A stretch of 13,426 nucleotides of DNA from assembly GCA_045536155.1 (NCBI GenBank), contig JAZSMZ010000055.1, positions 1 to 13,426 of the forward strand, written 5' to 3'. The first letter of the stretch is position 1; the number at the start of each line of letters is the position of its first letter. A program made the position numbers and the translations under genes. This DNA is from JAZQNC01 sp045536155. GTDB taxonomy: Bacteria > Bacillota > Clostridia > Oscillospirales > CAG-272. Below, in pieces: positions 6,096-13,426 of this stretch. The notes under the pieces are model-generated. The model worked only from the letters and a program-made list of their open reading frames with translations. It did not search any database and had not been told where the DNA came from.

Positions 6096-7451
6096 ATGAA
6101 AATCGTTGTAATCGGACTAGGAAAAATAGGACTTACCCTAACCGAATATCTGTCGAAAGAGGGCAACGACGTCACCGTCGTCGACACCGATCCCGCAGTT
6201 GTCGAAAGCGCTGTCAATTCATTTGACGTAATGGGCGTTACAGGTAACGGTGTGAACTACTCCGTCCAGCTTGAGGCCGGAGTTAAGACTGCCGACATCA
6301 TGATAGCAATGACGTCGACCGACGAAATGAATATGCTCTGCTGTCTGGTTGCCAAAAAAGTGGGCGTAAAGCACACCATCGCCCGTATACGCGACCCCGA
6401 GTATTCGAGCCAGTTCATGTTCATGCTCGACGAAATGGGACTGGATATGGTCGTCAACCCCGAGATGGAGTCGGCACGAGAGATCGCACGATCGCTTCGT
6501 TTCCCCGCCGCCATCAAAATCGACACCTTTGCCAAAGGCCGCGTCGACCTCGTTGAAATGAAGATATCACAAGGCAGTATTCTCGACGGAATAAAGGTAT
6601 TCGAGCTTCAAAAGAAGCTGAACGTCAAGCTCCTCGTATGTGCGGTTCTGCGCGGCGACGAGGTATTTATACCGAGCGGTCATTTCACTCTTATGGCGGG
6701 CGACCGCATTCACTTTACCGCATCACATTCCGAGCTTGTTTCATTTTTCAAAATCGTTGACAAGGAAAGAATGCGCACAAAGCGCGTGTTCCTCATCGGC
6801 GGCGGAAGAATTGCATACTACCTCTCCGATCAGCTTCTCGAGATTGGTATGTCGGTAAAGATAGTAGAAAAGGACAAAAAGCGTGCGCTTGAGCTTTCCG
6901 AGCTTTTGCCCAAGGCTGATATCGTGTACGGAGATGCCACCGATCAGGATCTTCTCGCTGAGGAAAACTTCGACAGCGCCGACACCTGTGTGGCTCTTAC
7001 CGGAGTTGACGAAGAAAACATGATCCTTTCGATGTACGCAAATCAGCGTCAGATCAAAAAGGTTATCACAAAGGTCAACAAGCCCTCGCTCGTCGGCATT
7101 TTAAAGGATGTCGGACTCGACACCGTAATCTCTCCAAAGCAGATAACCACAAATATGATCTTAAGCTACGTCCGCGCGATGAACAACAGCGGTGCGAGCA
7201 GCATCAAGACGCTTTACAAGCTCGTTGACGACCGTGTGGAGGCGCTCGAATTCTACGTATCGGAAAATAGCGACGTCACCGACAAGCCTCTGCGTGAGCT
7301 CAGTCTTAAAAAGAACATGCTTATTTCCTGCATTATTCGTCAAAACGCGATCATTATCCCCGGCGGTAATGACAGCATCAAGGTGGGTGACAGCGTAGTC
7401 GTCGTCACCGCAAACGAAAATCTGTCGGTGCTCGACGATATACTGGCATAA
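6096..7451 (+). CDS. trkA: Potassium uptake regulatory subunit TrkA (two RCK modules)
   Basis: A peripheral membrane protein that binds NAD(H) or adenine nucleotides and gates the TrkH potassium pore. The 451 residues form two RCK modules, each a Rossmann-type TrkA_N domain followed by a TrkA_C domain. The first module has GLGKIG (7-12) with an acidic residue at Asp30. The second has GGGRIA (235-240) with Glu258 at the matching place. TrkA_C domains lie at about 145-220 and 370-450. The length is normal for the double-module form. The ribosome site is weak: GAGAGG (6075-6080) is 15 nt away and a GGA lies closer. It is the first gene of an operon with trkH, which starts 5 nt after the stop. 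Confidence 0.95.
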   Translation: MKIVVIGLGKIGLTLTEYLSKEGNDVTVVDTDPAVVESAVNSFDVMGVTGNGVNYSVQLEAGVKTADIMIAMTSTDEMNMLCCLVAKKVGVKHTIARIRDPEYSSQFMFMLDEMGLDMVVNPEMESAREIARSLRFPAAIKIDTFAKGRVDLVEMKISQGSILDGIKVFELQKKLNVKLLVCAVLRGDEVFIPSGHFTLMAGDRIHFTASHSELVSFFKIVDKERMRTKRVFLIGGGRIAYYLSDQLLEIGMSVKIVEKDKKRALELSELLPKADIVYGDATDQDLLAEENFDSADTCVALTGVDEENMILSMYANQRQIKKVITKVNKPSLVGILKDVGLDTVISPKQITTNMILSYVRAMNNSGASSIKTLYKLVDDRVEALEFYVSENSDVTDKPLRELSLKKNMLISCIIRQNAIIIPGGNDSIKVGDSVVVVTANENLSVLDDILA

Positions 7452-7455
7452 AGAT

Positions 7456-8898
7456 ATGAATATTAAATACGTACTTAACACTATCGGCAAGATCCTCTTT
7501 GTCGAGGGGCTGTTGCTTCTCTTCCCTGCGGCGGTAGCCGCTATATACGGGGAGAGCTCGCTCTATGCCTACTTGATAACTGCGGGAATTTTACTTGCTG
7601 TCGGTTCACTTTCGTTTATATTCAAGGTAAAAAATCCTGTGATATTTGCCCGCGAAGGGCTTGCCGTCGTCGGACTTGGCTGGCTTGCGGTGAGTTTGGC
7701 GGGCGCATTGCCCCTCTATCTGAGCCGTGAGATACCAACTTACCTTGATTGCCTTTTTGAGATAGTGTCGGGATTCACCACCACAGGATCGTCCATACTG
7801 TCCGACGTTGAAGCACTTTCCTATGCCAATCTGTTCTGGAGATCGTTTACTCATTGGATAGGCGGCATGGGTGTGCTGGTATTCATGCTTGCAATTCTGC
7901 CGAAAAACGACAGAAACTCCATGCATCTTATGCGCGCCGAGGTTCCCGGTCCTACCGTCGGCAAGATCGTTGCAAAAATGCGCTTTACCGCACAGATCCT
8001 TTACGCCATATATATAGCGCTCACCGCCGTAATGGTCGTTTTCCTGCTATGCGGAAAAATGCCCCTCTTTGATTCACTCGTAAATGCTTTTGCAACTGCG
8101 GGCACGGGCGGATTTGCGATCAAGAGCGCAAGCATCGCGGCATATAACAGCGCGTATATCGACATCGTTATCACGGTGTTCATGCTCATTTTCAGCGTAA
8201 ACTTCACTCTTTACTACCTGCTTCTTATCGGAAGCGTAAAGCAGGTGCTCAAAAACGAGGAGCTTCGCGCTTTCTTCATCATTGTTATCGTATCCATTCT
8301 CCTTATATCGGTAAATATCCTGCCCCAGTACGATTCATTCGGGCGTGCTCTGCGCGATGCGGCATTCCAGGTTGCAACAATAATCTCCACGACAGGCTTT
8401 GCCACCGCCGACTTCAATCTCTGGCCCACCTTTTCGAAGGTTATACTTGTCGTACTGATGTTTGTGGGCGCCTGCGCGGGATCGACGGGCGGCGGTCTTA
8501 AAATATCCCGTATTATCGTAATTGTCAAGACCGCGTTTGCACAGATAAAGCATCAGATATCGCCGAGATCGGTTGCATCGGTCAAGTTTGAAGGAAAGAT
8601 TCTCAGCCCCGAATTCCACCACGGCATAAGCGCATATTTATGTGCCTATATCGTAATTTTGATCGGCTCCGTTTTCCTTATCTCCTTTGACAGTCCCGAT
8701 GTAACGACAGCATTTACCGCGGTTGCGGCAACGCTTAACAACATCGGTCCCGGTCTTGAAGGAGTGGGTCCGACTCAAAACTTTGCCGCGTTCAACCCCA
8801 TGTCGAAGATCGTTTTGATATTTGACATGCTTGCCGGCCGTCTTGAGCTCTTCCCGATACTTACTCTCTTCTCGCTTAAAACCTGGCAAAAAAGATAA
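7456..8898 (+). CDS. trkH: Potassium uptake membrane subunit TrkH
   Basis: The pore-forming subunit of a Trk-type potassium uptake system, in the cytoplasmic membrane. The 480 residues are typical for the family and strongly hydrophobic. All four pore-loop (filter) segments are visible: GFTTTGSS (106-113), FATAGTGGF (212-220), ISTTGFATAD (310-319) and NNIGPGL (428-434). The family loop GACAGSTGGGLKISR (338-352) and the C-terminal MLAGRLELFPILTLF (458-472) are also present. The ATG lies only 4 bases after the trkA stop and has a weak ribosome site, so translation is probably coupled to trkA. A strong terminator follows directly. Confidence 0.95.
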   Translation: MNIKYVLNTIGKILFVEGLLLLFPAAVAAIYGESSLYAYLITAGILLAVGSLSFIFKVKNPVIFAREGLAVVGLGWLAVSLAGALPLYLSREIPTYLDCLFEIVSGFTTTGSSILSDVEALSYANLFWRSFTHWIGGMGVLVFMLAILPKNDRNSMHLMRAEVPGPTVGKIVAKMRFTAQILYAIYIALTAVMVVFLLCGKMPLFDSLVNAFATAGTGGFAIKSASIAAYNSAYIDIVITVFMLIFSVNFTLYYLLLIGSVKQVLKNEELRAFFIIVIVSILLISVNILPQYDSFGRALRDAAFQVATIISTTGFATADFNLWPTFSKVILVVLMFVGACAGSTGGGLKISRIIVIVKTAFAQIKHQISPRSVASVKFEGKILSPEFHHGISAYLCAYIVILIGSVFLISFDSPDVTTAFTAVAATLNNIGPGLEGVGPTQNFAAFNPMSKIVLIFDMLAGRLELFPILTLFSLKTWQKR

Positions 8899-8909
8899 TA
8901 ATAAAAGAC

Positions 8910-8938
8910 AAAAGGGACAGGAAAATCCTGTCCCTTTT
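8910..8938 (+). terminator. Intrinsic terminator of the trkA-trkH operon
   Basis: A perfect 13-bp stem (8910-8922 with 8926-8938) with a 3-nt AAA loop. The GC-rich core is GGGACAGGA/TCCTGTCCC, with A4 on the left and T4 on the right. The pyk promoter begins two bases later. Confidence 0.9.
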
Positions 8939-8939
8939 A

Positions 8940-8968
8940 TTGACTTGTATGCAACTTTGTGATATAGT
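8940..8968 (+). promoter_or_regulatory. Promoter of pyk
   Basis: TTGACT (8940-8945) and TATAGT (8963-8968) are spaced exactly 17 bp apart. The predicted start near 8975 leaves a leader of about 36 nt that contains the ribosome site AGGAGA (8999-9004). The terminator just upstream insulates it from trkH. Confidence 0.8.
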
Positions 8969-9010
8969 TAAGTAAAACAAGTACGTAATTATCCAGTCAG
9001 GAGATCAAAT

Positions 9011-10423
9011 ATGCGCAAAACAAAAATAGTTTGCACCATCGGTCCCGCATGCAACACCGAGGAGATTTTAAGCGAAATGTGTCTTGCGGGCATGAACGTG
9101 GCAAGACTTAATTTCTCGCACGGCACACACGAGGATCACAAGATCAACATCGACCGCATCAAAAAAGTCCGCGAAAAGCTCGGCCTTCCTATCGCCATTC
9201 TGCTCGACACAAAGGGGCCTGAATACCGCATCAAGACCTTTGCTGACGGCAAGATCCAGCTTAAAGAGGGCGACAGCTTCATTTTCACATCAGAGGACGT
9301 GATCGGCGATCAAAACCGCGTTTCGGTAAACTACGAGGCTCTCCCCGACGAAATGGCACCGGGCGATCGGATTTTACTCAACAACGGTCTTTTGATATTT
9401 GAGGTTGAAGAGATTCGCGGACGCGAGATCGTCTGCCGCGTAATTGCGGGCGGCGAGCTTTCAAACCGCAAGAGCATGAGCTTTCCCGGCAAGGTACTCT
9501 CCCAGCCCTACCTCAGTGATGACGACAAGCGCGACCTGCTCTTCGGAATCAAAGAAGAGGTCGACTTTATCGCCTGCTCCTTCGTTTCAAAAAAGCAGGA
9601 TCTTTTGGATGTCAAATCCTTCCTTGCCGAAAACGGCGGCAAAGGAATTGACATAATCGCAAAGATCGAAAACCGATCGGGCGTTGACAACATCCGCGAA
9701 ATATGCGAAGAATGCGACGGAATTATGGTCGCTCGCGGCGACATGGGTGTAGAAGTACCCTTTGAGGAGCTTCCCGGTATCCAAAAGCATCTCATCACCA
9801 CCTGCCGCTTACTTGGAAAGCGCGTTATCACCGCAACCGAGATGCTCGAATCGATGATATACAATCCCCGCCCCACCCGTGCCGAAATATCCGACGTTGC
9901 AAACTCCGTTTATGACGGAACGAGCGCAATCATGCTTTCGGGCGAAACGGCAGCGGGAAAATATCCCGTCGAGACGGTTTCCACCATGGCAAGGATAGCT
10001 CTTCAGACCGAGCGCGGCATCGACTACAGAAAAATGTTCCGCGATTCCGATTTTATCATAAGAAATACCGTCGATGCCATCTCACATGCCACCTGCGGCA
10101 TGGCGATAGACATCAATGCAAAGGCGATCGCCGTCTGTACCATCTCGGGCATGACAGCGCGAATGGTATCCCGCTTCAGATGTCCTATCGATATTCTCGG
10201 CGTAACCACCGAACAAAAGACCTGGCGCAAGCTGGCGCTCTCCTGGGGAGTTACTCCCGTTATGAGCGAGCTTGTAAACTCGCTTGACGTAGTATTTTAC
10301 GCCGCAAAGAAGCTTGCCGAGAAGCATTGCTCGCTAACGACGGGCGATCACATCGTAATCACAGGCGGCATGACAAACGGCCACACCGGCAACACCAACG
10401 TAATCAAGGTTGAAACAGTATAA
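9011..10423 (+). CDS. pyk: Pyruvate kinase
   Basis: Catalyses the last step of glycolysis, phosphoenolpyruvate plus ADP to pyruvate plus ATP, in the cytosol. Key residues are present: Arg32, Asn34 and Ser36 in ARLNFSHG, catalytic Lys218 in AKIEN, metal ligands Glu220 and Asp244 (ARGDMGVE), and Thr276 in TATEMLESM. The last motif has Glu277 where Gln is common. The motif DTKGPE (66-71) places Glu71 at the site that distinguishes potassium-dependent enzymes (Glu) from independent ones (Lys). The B domain spans about 72-160 and the C domain about 345-470. The 470 residues lack the extra PEP-utiliser-like domain found in Bacillus enzymes. AGGAGA 6 nt upstream fixes the start. Monocistronic between its own promoter and terminator. 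Confidence 0.97.
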   Translation: MRKTKIVCTIGPACNTEEILSEMCLAGMNVARLNFSHGTHEDHKINIDRIKKVREKLGLPIAILLDTKGPEYRIKTFADGKIQLKEGDSFIFTSEDVIGDQNRVSVNYEALPDEMAPGDRILLNNGLLIFEVEEIRGREIVCRVIAGGELSNRKSMSFPGKVLSQPYLSDDDKRDLLFGIKEEVDFIACSFVSKKQDLLDVKSFLAENGGKGIDIIAKIENRSGVDNIREICEECDGIMVARGDMGVEVPFEELPGIQKHLITTCRLLGKRVITATEMLESMIYNPRPTRAEISDVANSVYDGTSAIMLSGETAAGKYPVETVSTMARIALQTERGIDYRKMFRDSDFIIRNTVDAISHATCGMAIDINAKAIAVCTISGMTARMVSRFRCPIDILGVTTEQKTWRKLALSWGVTPVMSELVNSLDVVFYAAKKLAEKHCSLTTGDHIVITGGMTNGHTGNTNVIKVETV

Positions 10424-10437
10424 CAATTACCGTGCAT

Positions 10438-10479
10438 AAAAAAAAAGACGGAGAACACTTTAAGTTCTCCGTCTTTTTT
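10438..10479. terminator. Bidirectional terminator between pyk and the DUF4349 gene
   Basis: A 10-bp perfect stem (10447-10456 with 10464-10473) with a 7-nt loop, flanked by A9 on the left (10438-10446) and T6 on the right (10474-10479). It therefore offers a U-tract to transcripts from both sides and serves both convergent genes. Confidence 0.92.
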
Positions 10480-10485
10480 GTTGTC

Positions 10486-11493
10486 TTATTTCTGTTCGTC
10501 TTTATTTTCGGCAGTCTCGGTCGGTGCAGCGGGTACATACTGATATTTTGCAGCCTTCTTTTTGCGGCTTCTCTTAACGCTCGCGCAAATTATCCAAACG
10601 ATTGCGCCGAAGATAACGATCAATACGATAAGAGTGGGAATAGAATATACCAACTCAACTGCGAAATCGCGGCAGTTGTCGGCAAAATCGTCCCACGATT
10701 CCTCAAAGGCGATCGATACTCTTTCGCCAAATGTCTTGGGAAGTGCGGGATTGACCTTATATTCCACAACCTCACGAAGATCGATAGTCAGAGTGGACAT
10801 TGATACCATGCTGTCGTATCTCTGCAGAGTGGAATACACCTTTTCGATCTCGTATCTGACGTTTGCCAAAGTCTCTTCGATACGAAGCATATATTCGAGC
10901 TCGTTTGCACCCTCGAGCATGGCAATCAGACGCTCTTCCTGAGTCTGAAGGGACTTCAGTTTGGAAGCGGTATCGAAATAGGCATCGGTGATATCCCTTG
11001 CGTTTTCGTTTTTCGAAAGGGTGTTGAACATATCTCCAAGTCCCTCAACGTAGACGTCAAGCGACGACGCGGGGATACGGAGAACGAAGGACGCATTTCT
11101 CGGCGAGCCTGTATTGTTCATCGACGAGCCCGAAACGTACGAGCTTTCGATGTATCCGCCGATTTCTTTTATGCTCGAGCGGATCTTTAAAACAGCATCG
11201 TCAAAGGTCTTGGTTTCAAGACGGAGCGACATCTCGCGCACGATCTTGCGGTTGTCGGTAAGATCGGCACTGCTGTCGACCCTTTCGCCCGTTTCCATTT
11301 CGATCTCGGGCGCATAGTCGCCCTTGGAGCTGTATCCGAAATCCATATCGGTAGCGTATTTGCCGTTTGCTCCCGATACAGATTCGGTCACCTCATAAAA
11401 TGCCTCATCCCTTGCTGCGTTCTTCGACGCGCACGAGACAAAAGAGGTAAGAACCAAAAGGGCTGCGAGTAAAAGTGTGATGCGTTTTTTCAT
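10486..11493 (-). CDS. DUF4349-domain lipoprotein with a C-terminal membrane helix
   Basis: The 335 residues begin with a lipoprotein signal (KKR, a hydrophobic stretch, then FVSC with the modified Cys at 21), followed by a low-complexity linker to about 80. The DUF4349 core (about 81-242) starts with NRKIVREMSLRLETKTFDDA, continues with the IPASSLDVYVEGL segment, and includes a heptad-like helical region at about 175-228 that likely forms a coiled coil. A strong membrane helix spans about 284-306, followed by a basic stretch KRSRKKK and a polar tail facing the cytosol. It should thus be anchored at both ends, with the core outside the cell. The family has no settled function. AAAGGAGA at 11511-11504, 10 nt upstream, supports the start. 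It has its own promoter downstream of valS. Confidence 0.9.
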   Translation of the reverse strand: MKKRITLLLAALLVLTSFVSCASKNAARDEAFYEVTESVSGANGKYATDMDFGYSSKGDYAPEIEMETGERVDSSADLTDNRKIVREMSLRLETKTFDDAVLKIRSSIKEIGGYIESSYVSGSSMNNTGSPRNASFVLRIPASSLDVYVEGLGDMFNTLSKNENARDITDAYFDTASKLKSLQTQEERLIAMLEGANELEYMLRIEETLANVRYEIEKVYSTLQRYDSMVSMSTLTIDLREVVEYKVNPALPKTFGERVSIAFEESWDDFADNCRDFAVELVYSIPTLIVLIVIFGAIVWIICASVKRSRKKKAAKYQYVPAAPTETAENKDEQK

Positions 11494-11526
11494 TTTTTGA
11501 AAATCTCCTTTCGGGTTTGTTTTATC

Positions 11527-11554
11527 TTTATATGATCCACATATTAAAGTTCAA
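11527..11554 (-). promoter_or_regulatory. Probable promoter of the DUF4349 gene
   Basis: On the minus strand, TTGAAC (11554-11549) and TATAAA (11532-11527) are spaced 16 bp apart. It sits in the 102-bp gap after valS. No convincing valS terminator was seen in that gap, so some read-through from valS is possible. Confidence 0.6.
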
Positions 11555-11595
11555 ACATTTTGTGAAAGGCCGCGTCACACTTTTACGGCTTGTTG

Positions 11596-13426
11596 TTACT
11601 GCAATTTTGCTATGGCCGATTCTATTGCGCTGAGTGTGTCACGGTATTTCTGAAGCTTTGCTTTCTCGCCTTCAACTACTGCGGCGGGAGCCTTTGCGGT
11701 AAAGCCTTCATTAGAAAGCTTCTTTTCGAGGCGGTCGATCTCGCCGATGGTGTTCTGTCTTTCCTTTTCCAGTCTTGCCTTTTCCTTTTCCATATCGACG
11801 ATCTCGGAAAGAGGAATGTATACTCTTGCGGTGTCGGTAACGATGGAAAGAGCATTTTCATCGGTATATTCGTCGACAAATTCAAGCTCGGATGCCGATG
11901 CAAGGCGGGAGAAATGAGGTGCGAGGTCTTCGGTGAAGATGTCGCGGCGGTCGGTTACAAAATAAAGCTTTGCCTTTCTGGACGGAGGAACGTTCATCTC
12001 GGTACGGCGGTTTCTTATCGCGCGTATGACCTCGATGATGCTGTTCATCTTTGCTTCGTCCTCGGGGAAGTTGAGCTCATCGCTGACCTTGGGCCAAGCG
12101 CAGATCATGAGAGATTCGCCCTCGTCGGCCTGACGGGGGAGCGACTGCCAGATCTCCTCGGTGATAAAGGGAACAAACGGATGGAGCAAGCGAAGCGAGT
12201 TGGTCAAAACGTATGCGATGACGTTCTGGGCGTTCTTGTCGCCGTTGGAAAGACGGTACTTCGACAGCTCGATGTACCAATCGCAGAATACATCCCAGAA
12301 GAAGTCGTAAAGCTTGGAAAGAGCTACGCCCAGCTCATATTTTTCGAGGTTATCGCTTACCTCACCGACAAGCTTATTGTAACGTGAGAGAATCCAGCGA
12401 TCCTCAACGGTCAAAAGTGCGGTATCGGGAAGAGCGATCTCGTCGATATCAAGATTCATAAGCACAAATCTTGCGGCGTTCCAGATCTTGTTGTTGAAGT
12501 TGCGCGCGCTTTCGATCTTTTCATCGGAGAAGCGCATATCGTTTCCGGGCGAGTTGCCTGTTGCAAGAGCAAAGCGGAGAGCATCGGCACCGTATTTGTC
12601 GATGATCTCGAGCGGGTCGATACCGTTTCCGAGCGATTTGGACATCTTGCGTCCCTGAGCGTCACGAACAAGTCCATGTATAAAGACGTCGGGGAACGGA
12701 ATTTGTTCCATATTTTCTATTCCCATGAAAATCATCTTGGAAACCCAGAAAGTGATGATGTCATAAGCGGTGACAAGCACATTGGTGGGATAGAAGTATT
12801 TGAGGTCCTCTGTCTTTTCAGGCCAGCCGAGTGTGGAGAAGGGCCAAAGTGCCGAGGAGAACCAGGTGTCGAGAACGTCTTCGTCCTGGCTCATATTGTG
12901 CGAGCCGCACTTGGGACAAACGTGTACGTCCTCTTCGGATACGACCATCTCGCCGCAGTCCGCGCAATAGAATGCGGGGATTCTGTGACCCCACCAGAGC
13001 TGACGGGAGATGCACCAGTCGTGGATGTTTTCCATCCAGTTGAGGTAGTTTTTCGAGAAGCGCTCGGGAATGTATCTTACCTCGCCGTCCTTTACGACCT
13101 TGATGGCAGGCTCGGCAAGAGGCTTCATCTTAACGAACCACTGGGGCTTGAAGGCAACGGGCTCAAGAACGCTCGAGCAGCGGTAGCAATGGCCTACGTT
13201 GTGGCTGTATTTTTCGATTTTTACGAGATACCCCTGTTCCTTCAAGGCCTCAACGACTGCTTTTCTCGCATCAACACGGTCAAGTCCGGCAAAGGAGCCG
13301 CCGTTTTCGTTGATAGTTCCATCGGGATTTAAGATATTAATAGTTTCAAGACCGTTTCTCTGACCCATCTCAAAGTCGTTCGGGTCATGTCCGGGAGTTA
13401 CCTTTACGGCACCTGTACCGAAATCC
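11596..13426 (-). CDS. valS: Valyl-tRNA synthetase, C-terminal about 609 residues (truncated by the window edge)
   Basis: A class I synthetase that charges tRNA-Val and edits mischarged threonine. The reading frame is open to base 13425, before any start codon, so about 270 N-terminal residues including the HIGH motif lie outside the window. Visible residues (numbered from 13425) begin in the CP1 editing domain with the conserved HDPNDFE (13-19). Zinc-type pairs are CYRC (80-83), CADC (154-157) and CPKC (170-173). Next come the DTWFSSALWPFSTLGWP block, the catalytic KMSKS loop (260-264, DNA 12648-12634), the helical anticodon-binding domain (about 310-500), and the C-terminal coiled-coil arm (about 544-609) typical of ValRS. 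The C-terminus is complete with a TAA stop. The part seen has no lesions. Confidence 0.97.
   Translation of the reverse strand, partial: DFGTGAVKVTPGHDPNDFEMGQRNGLETINILNPDGTINENGGSFAGLDRVDARKAVVEALKEQGYLVKIEKYSHNVGHCYRCSSVLEPVAFKPQWFVKMKPLAEPAIKVVKDGEVRYIPERFSKNYLNWMENIHDWCISRQLWWGHRIPAFYCADCGEMVVSEEDVHVCPKCGSHNMSQDEDVLDTWFSSALWPFSTLGWPEKTEDLKYFYPTNVLVTAYDIITFWVSKMIFMGIENMEQIPFPDVFIHGLVRDAQGRKMSKSLGNGIDPLEIIDKYGADALRFALATGNSPGNDMRFSDEKIESARNFNNKIWNAARFVLMNLDIDEIALPDTALLTVEDRWILSRYNKLVGEVSDNLEKYELGVALSKLYDFFWDVFCDWYIELSKYRLSNGDKNAQNVIAYVLTNSLRLLHPFVPFITEEIWQSLPRQADEGESLMICAWPKVSDELNFPEDEAKMNSIIEVIRAIRNRRTEMNVPPSRKAKLYFVTDRRDIFTEDLAPHFSRLASASELEFVDEYTDENALSIVTDTARVYIPLSEIVDMEKEKARLEKERQNTIGEIDRLEKKLSNEGFTAKAPAAVVEGEKAKLQKYRDTLSAIESAIAKLQ

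Noticed and set aside
11555..11595. Intrinsic terminator for valS
   Set aside because: Only short, mismatched stems could be drawn (for example GTG/CAC around a GC-rich loop), and no U-tract follows.
11590..12387. Plus-strand frames of 265 codons here and 218 codons at 12676-13332
   Set aside because: They are shadows of valS on the opposite strand.

Overview
The window looks like a chromosomal segment of a Clostridia-type Bacillota bacterium, possibly a gut Oscillospirales or Christensenellales relative. The order and family are inferred, not shown. The evidence is a SecA with a clostridial-style insertion and C-terminal SEC-C zinc motif, a DUF4349 lipoprotein, TrkA/TrkH potassium uptake, a pyruvate kinase without the extra C-terminal domain, and several sigma-A-type promoters with 16-17 bp spacers. 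The code is the standard bacterial one. No tRNA, rRNA, insertion sequence, phage gene or CRISPR array is visible.

Layout from left to right. Bases 1-221 hold no gene. They contain two related G/C-run palindromic repeats, and the second runs into the 3' end of secA. secA (222-2975, minus) encodes the preprotein translocase ATPase. It is divergent from trmL (3225-3719, plus), a tRNA wobble-base methyltransferase, and a 249-bp intergenic region carries a clear promoter for each. A hairpin terminator follows trmL. After it lies an unrecognised gene, intact from a GTG at 3963 to 5354. Its apparent 5' part (3716-3925) is in another frame and contains a TGA, so the gene looks disrupted. It overlaps by 11 bp, tail to tail, with a minus-strand DUF1599 gene that carries two copies of its domain (5344-5940).

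A divergent promoter pair separates the DUF1599 gene from a trkA-trkH operon (6096-8898, plus), which encodes the RCK-domain regulator and the membrane subunit of a potassium uptake system. A strong terminator is followed directly by the promoter of pyk (9011-10423, plus). The Glu in the DTKGPE motif of pyk predicts a potassium-activated pyruvate kinase, which may fit functionally with the adjacent transporter. A bidirectional terminator separates pyk from a convergent DUF4349 lipoprotein gene (10486-11493, minus). Upstream of that is valS (11596 to the window edge, minus), which is cut off by the end of the window and lacks its N-terminal part.

Most of the window is ordinary housekeeping sequence. 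I do not see a convincing new multi-gene system. The points most worth checking are the disrupted unknown gene with its Cys4 motif, the palindromic repeat that supplies the last SecA codons, a small apparent compensated frameshift inside SecA, and a start-site correction for the DUF1599 gene.
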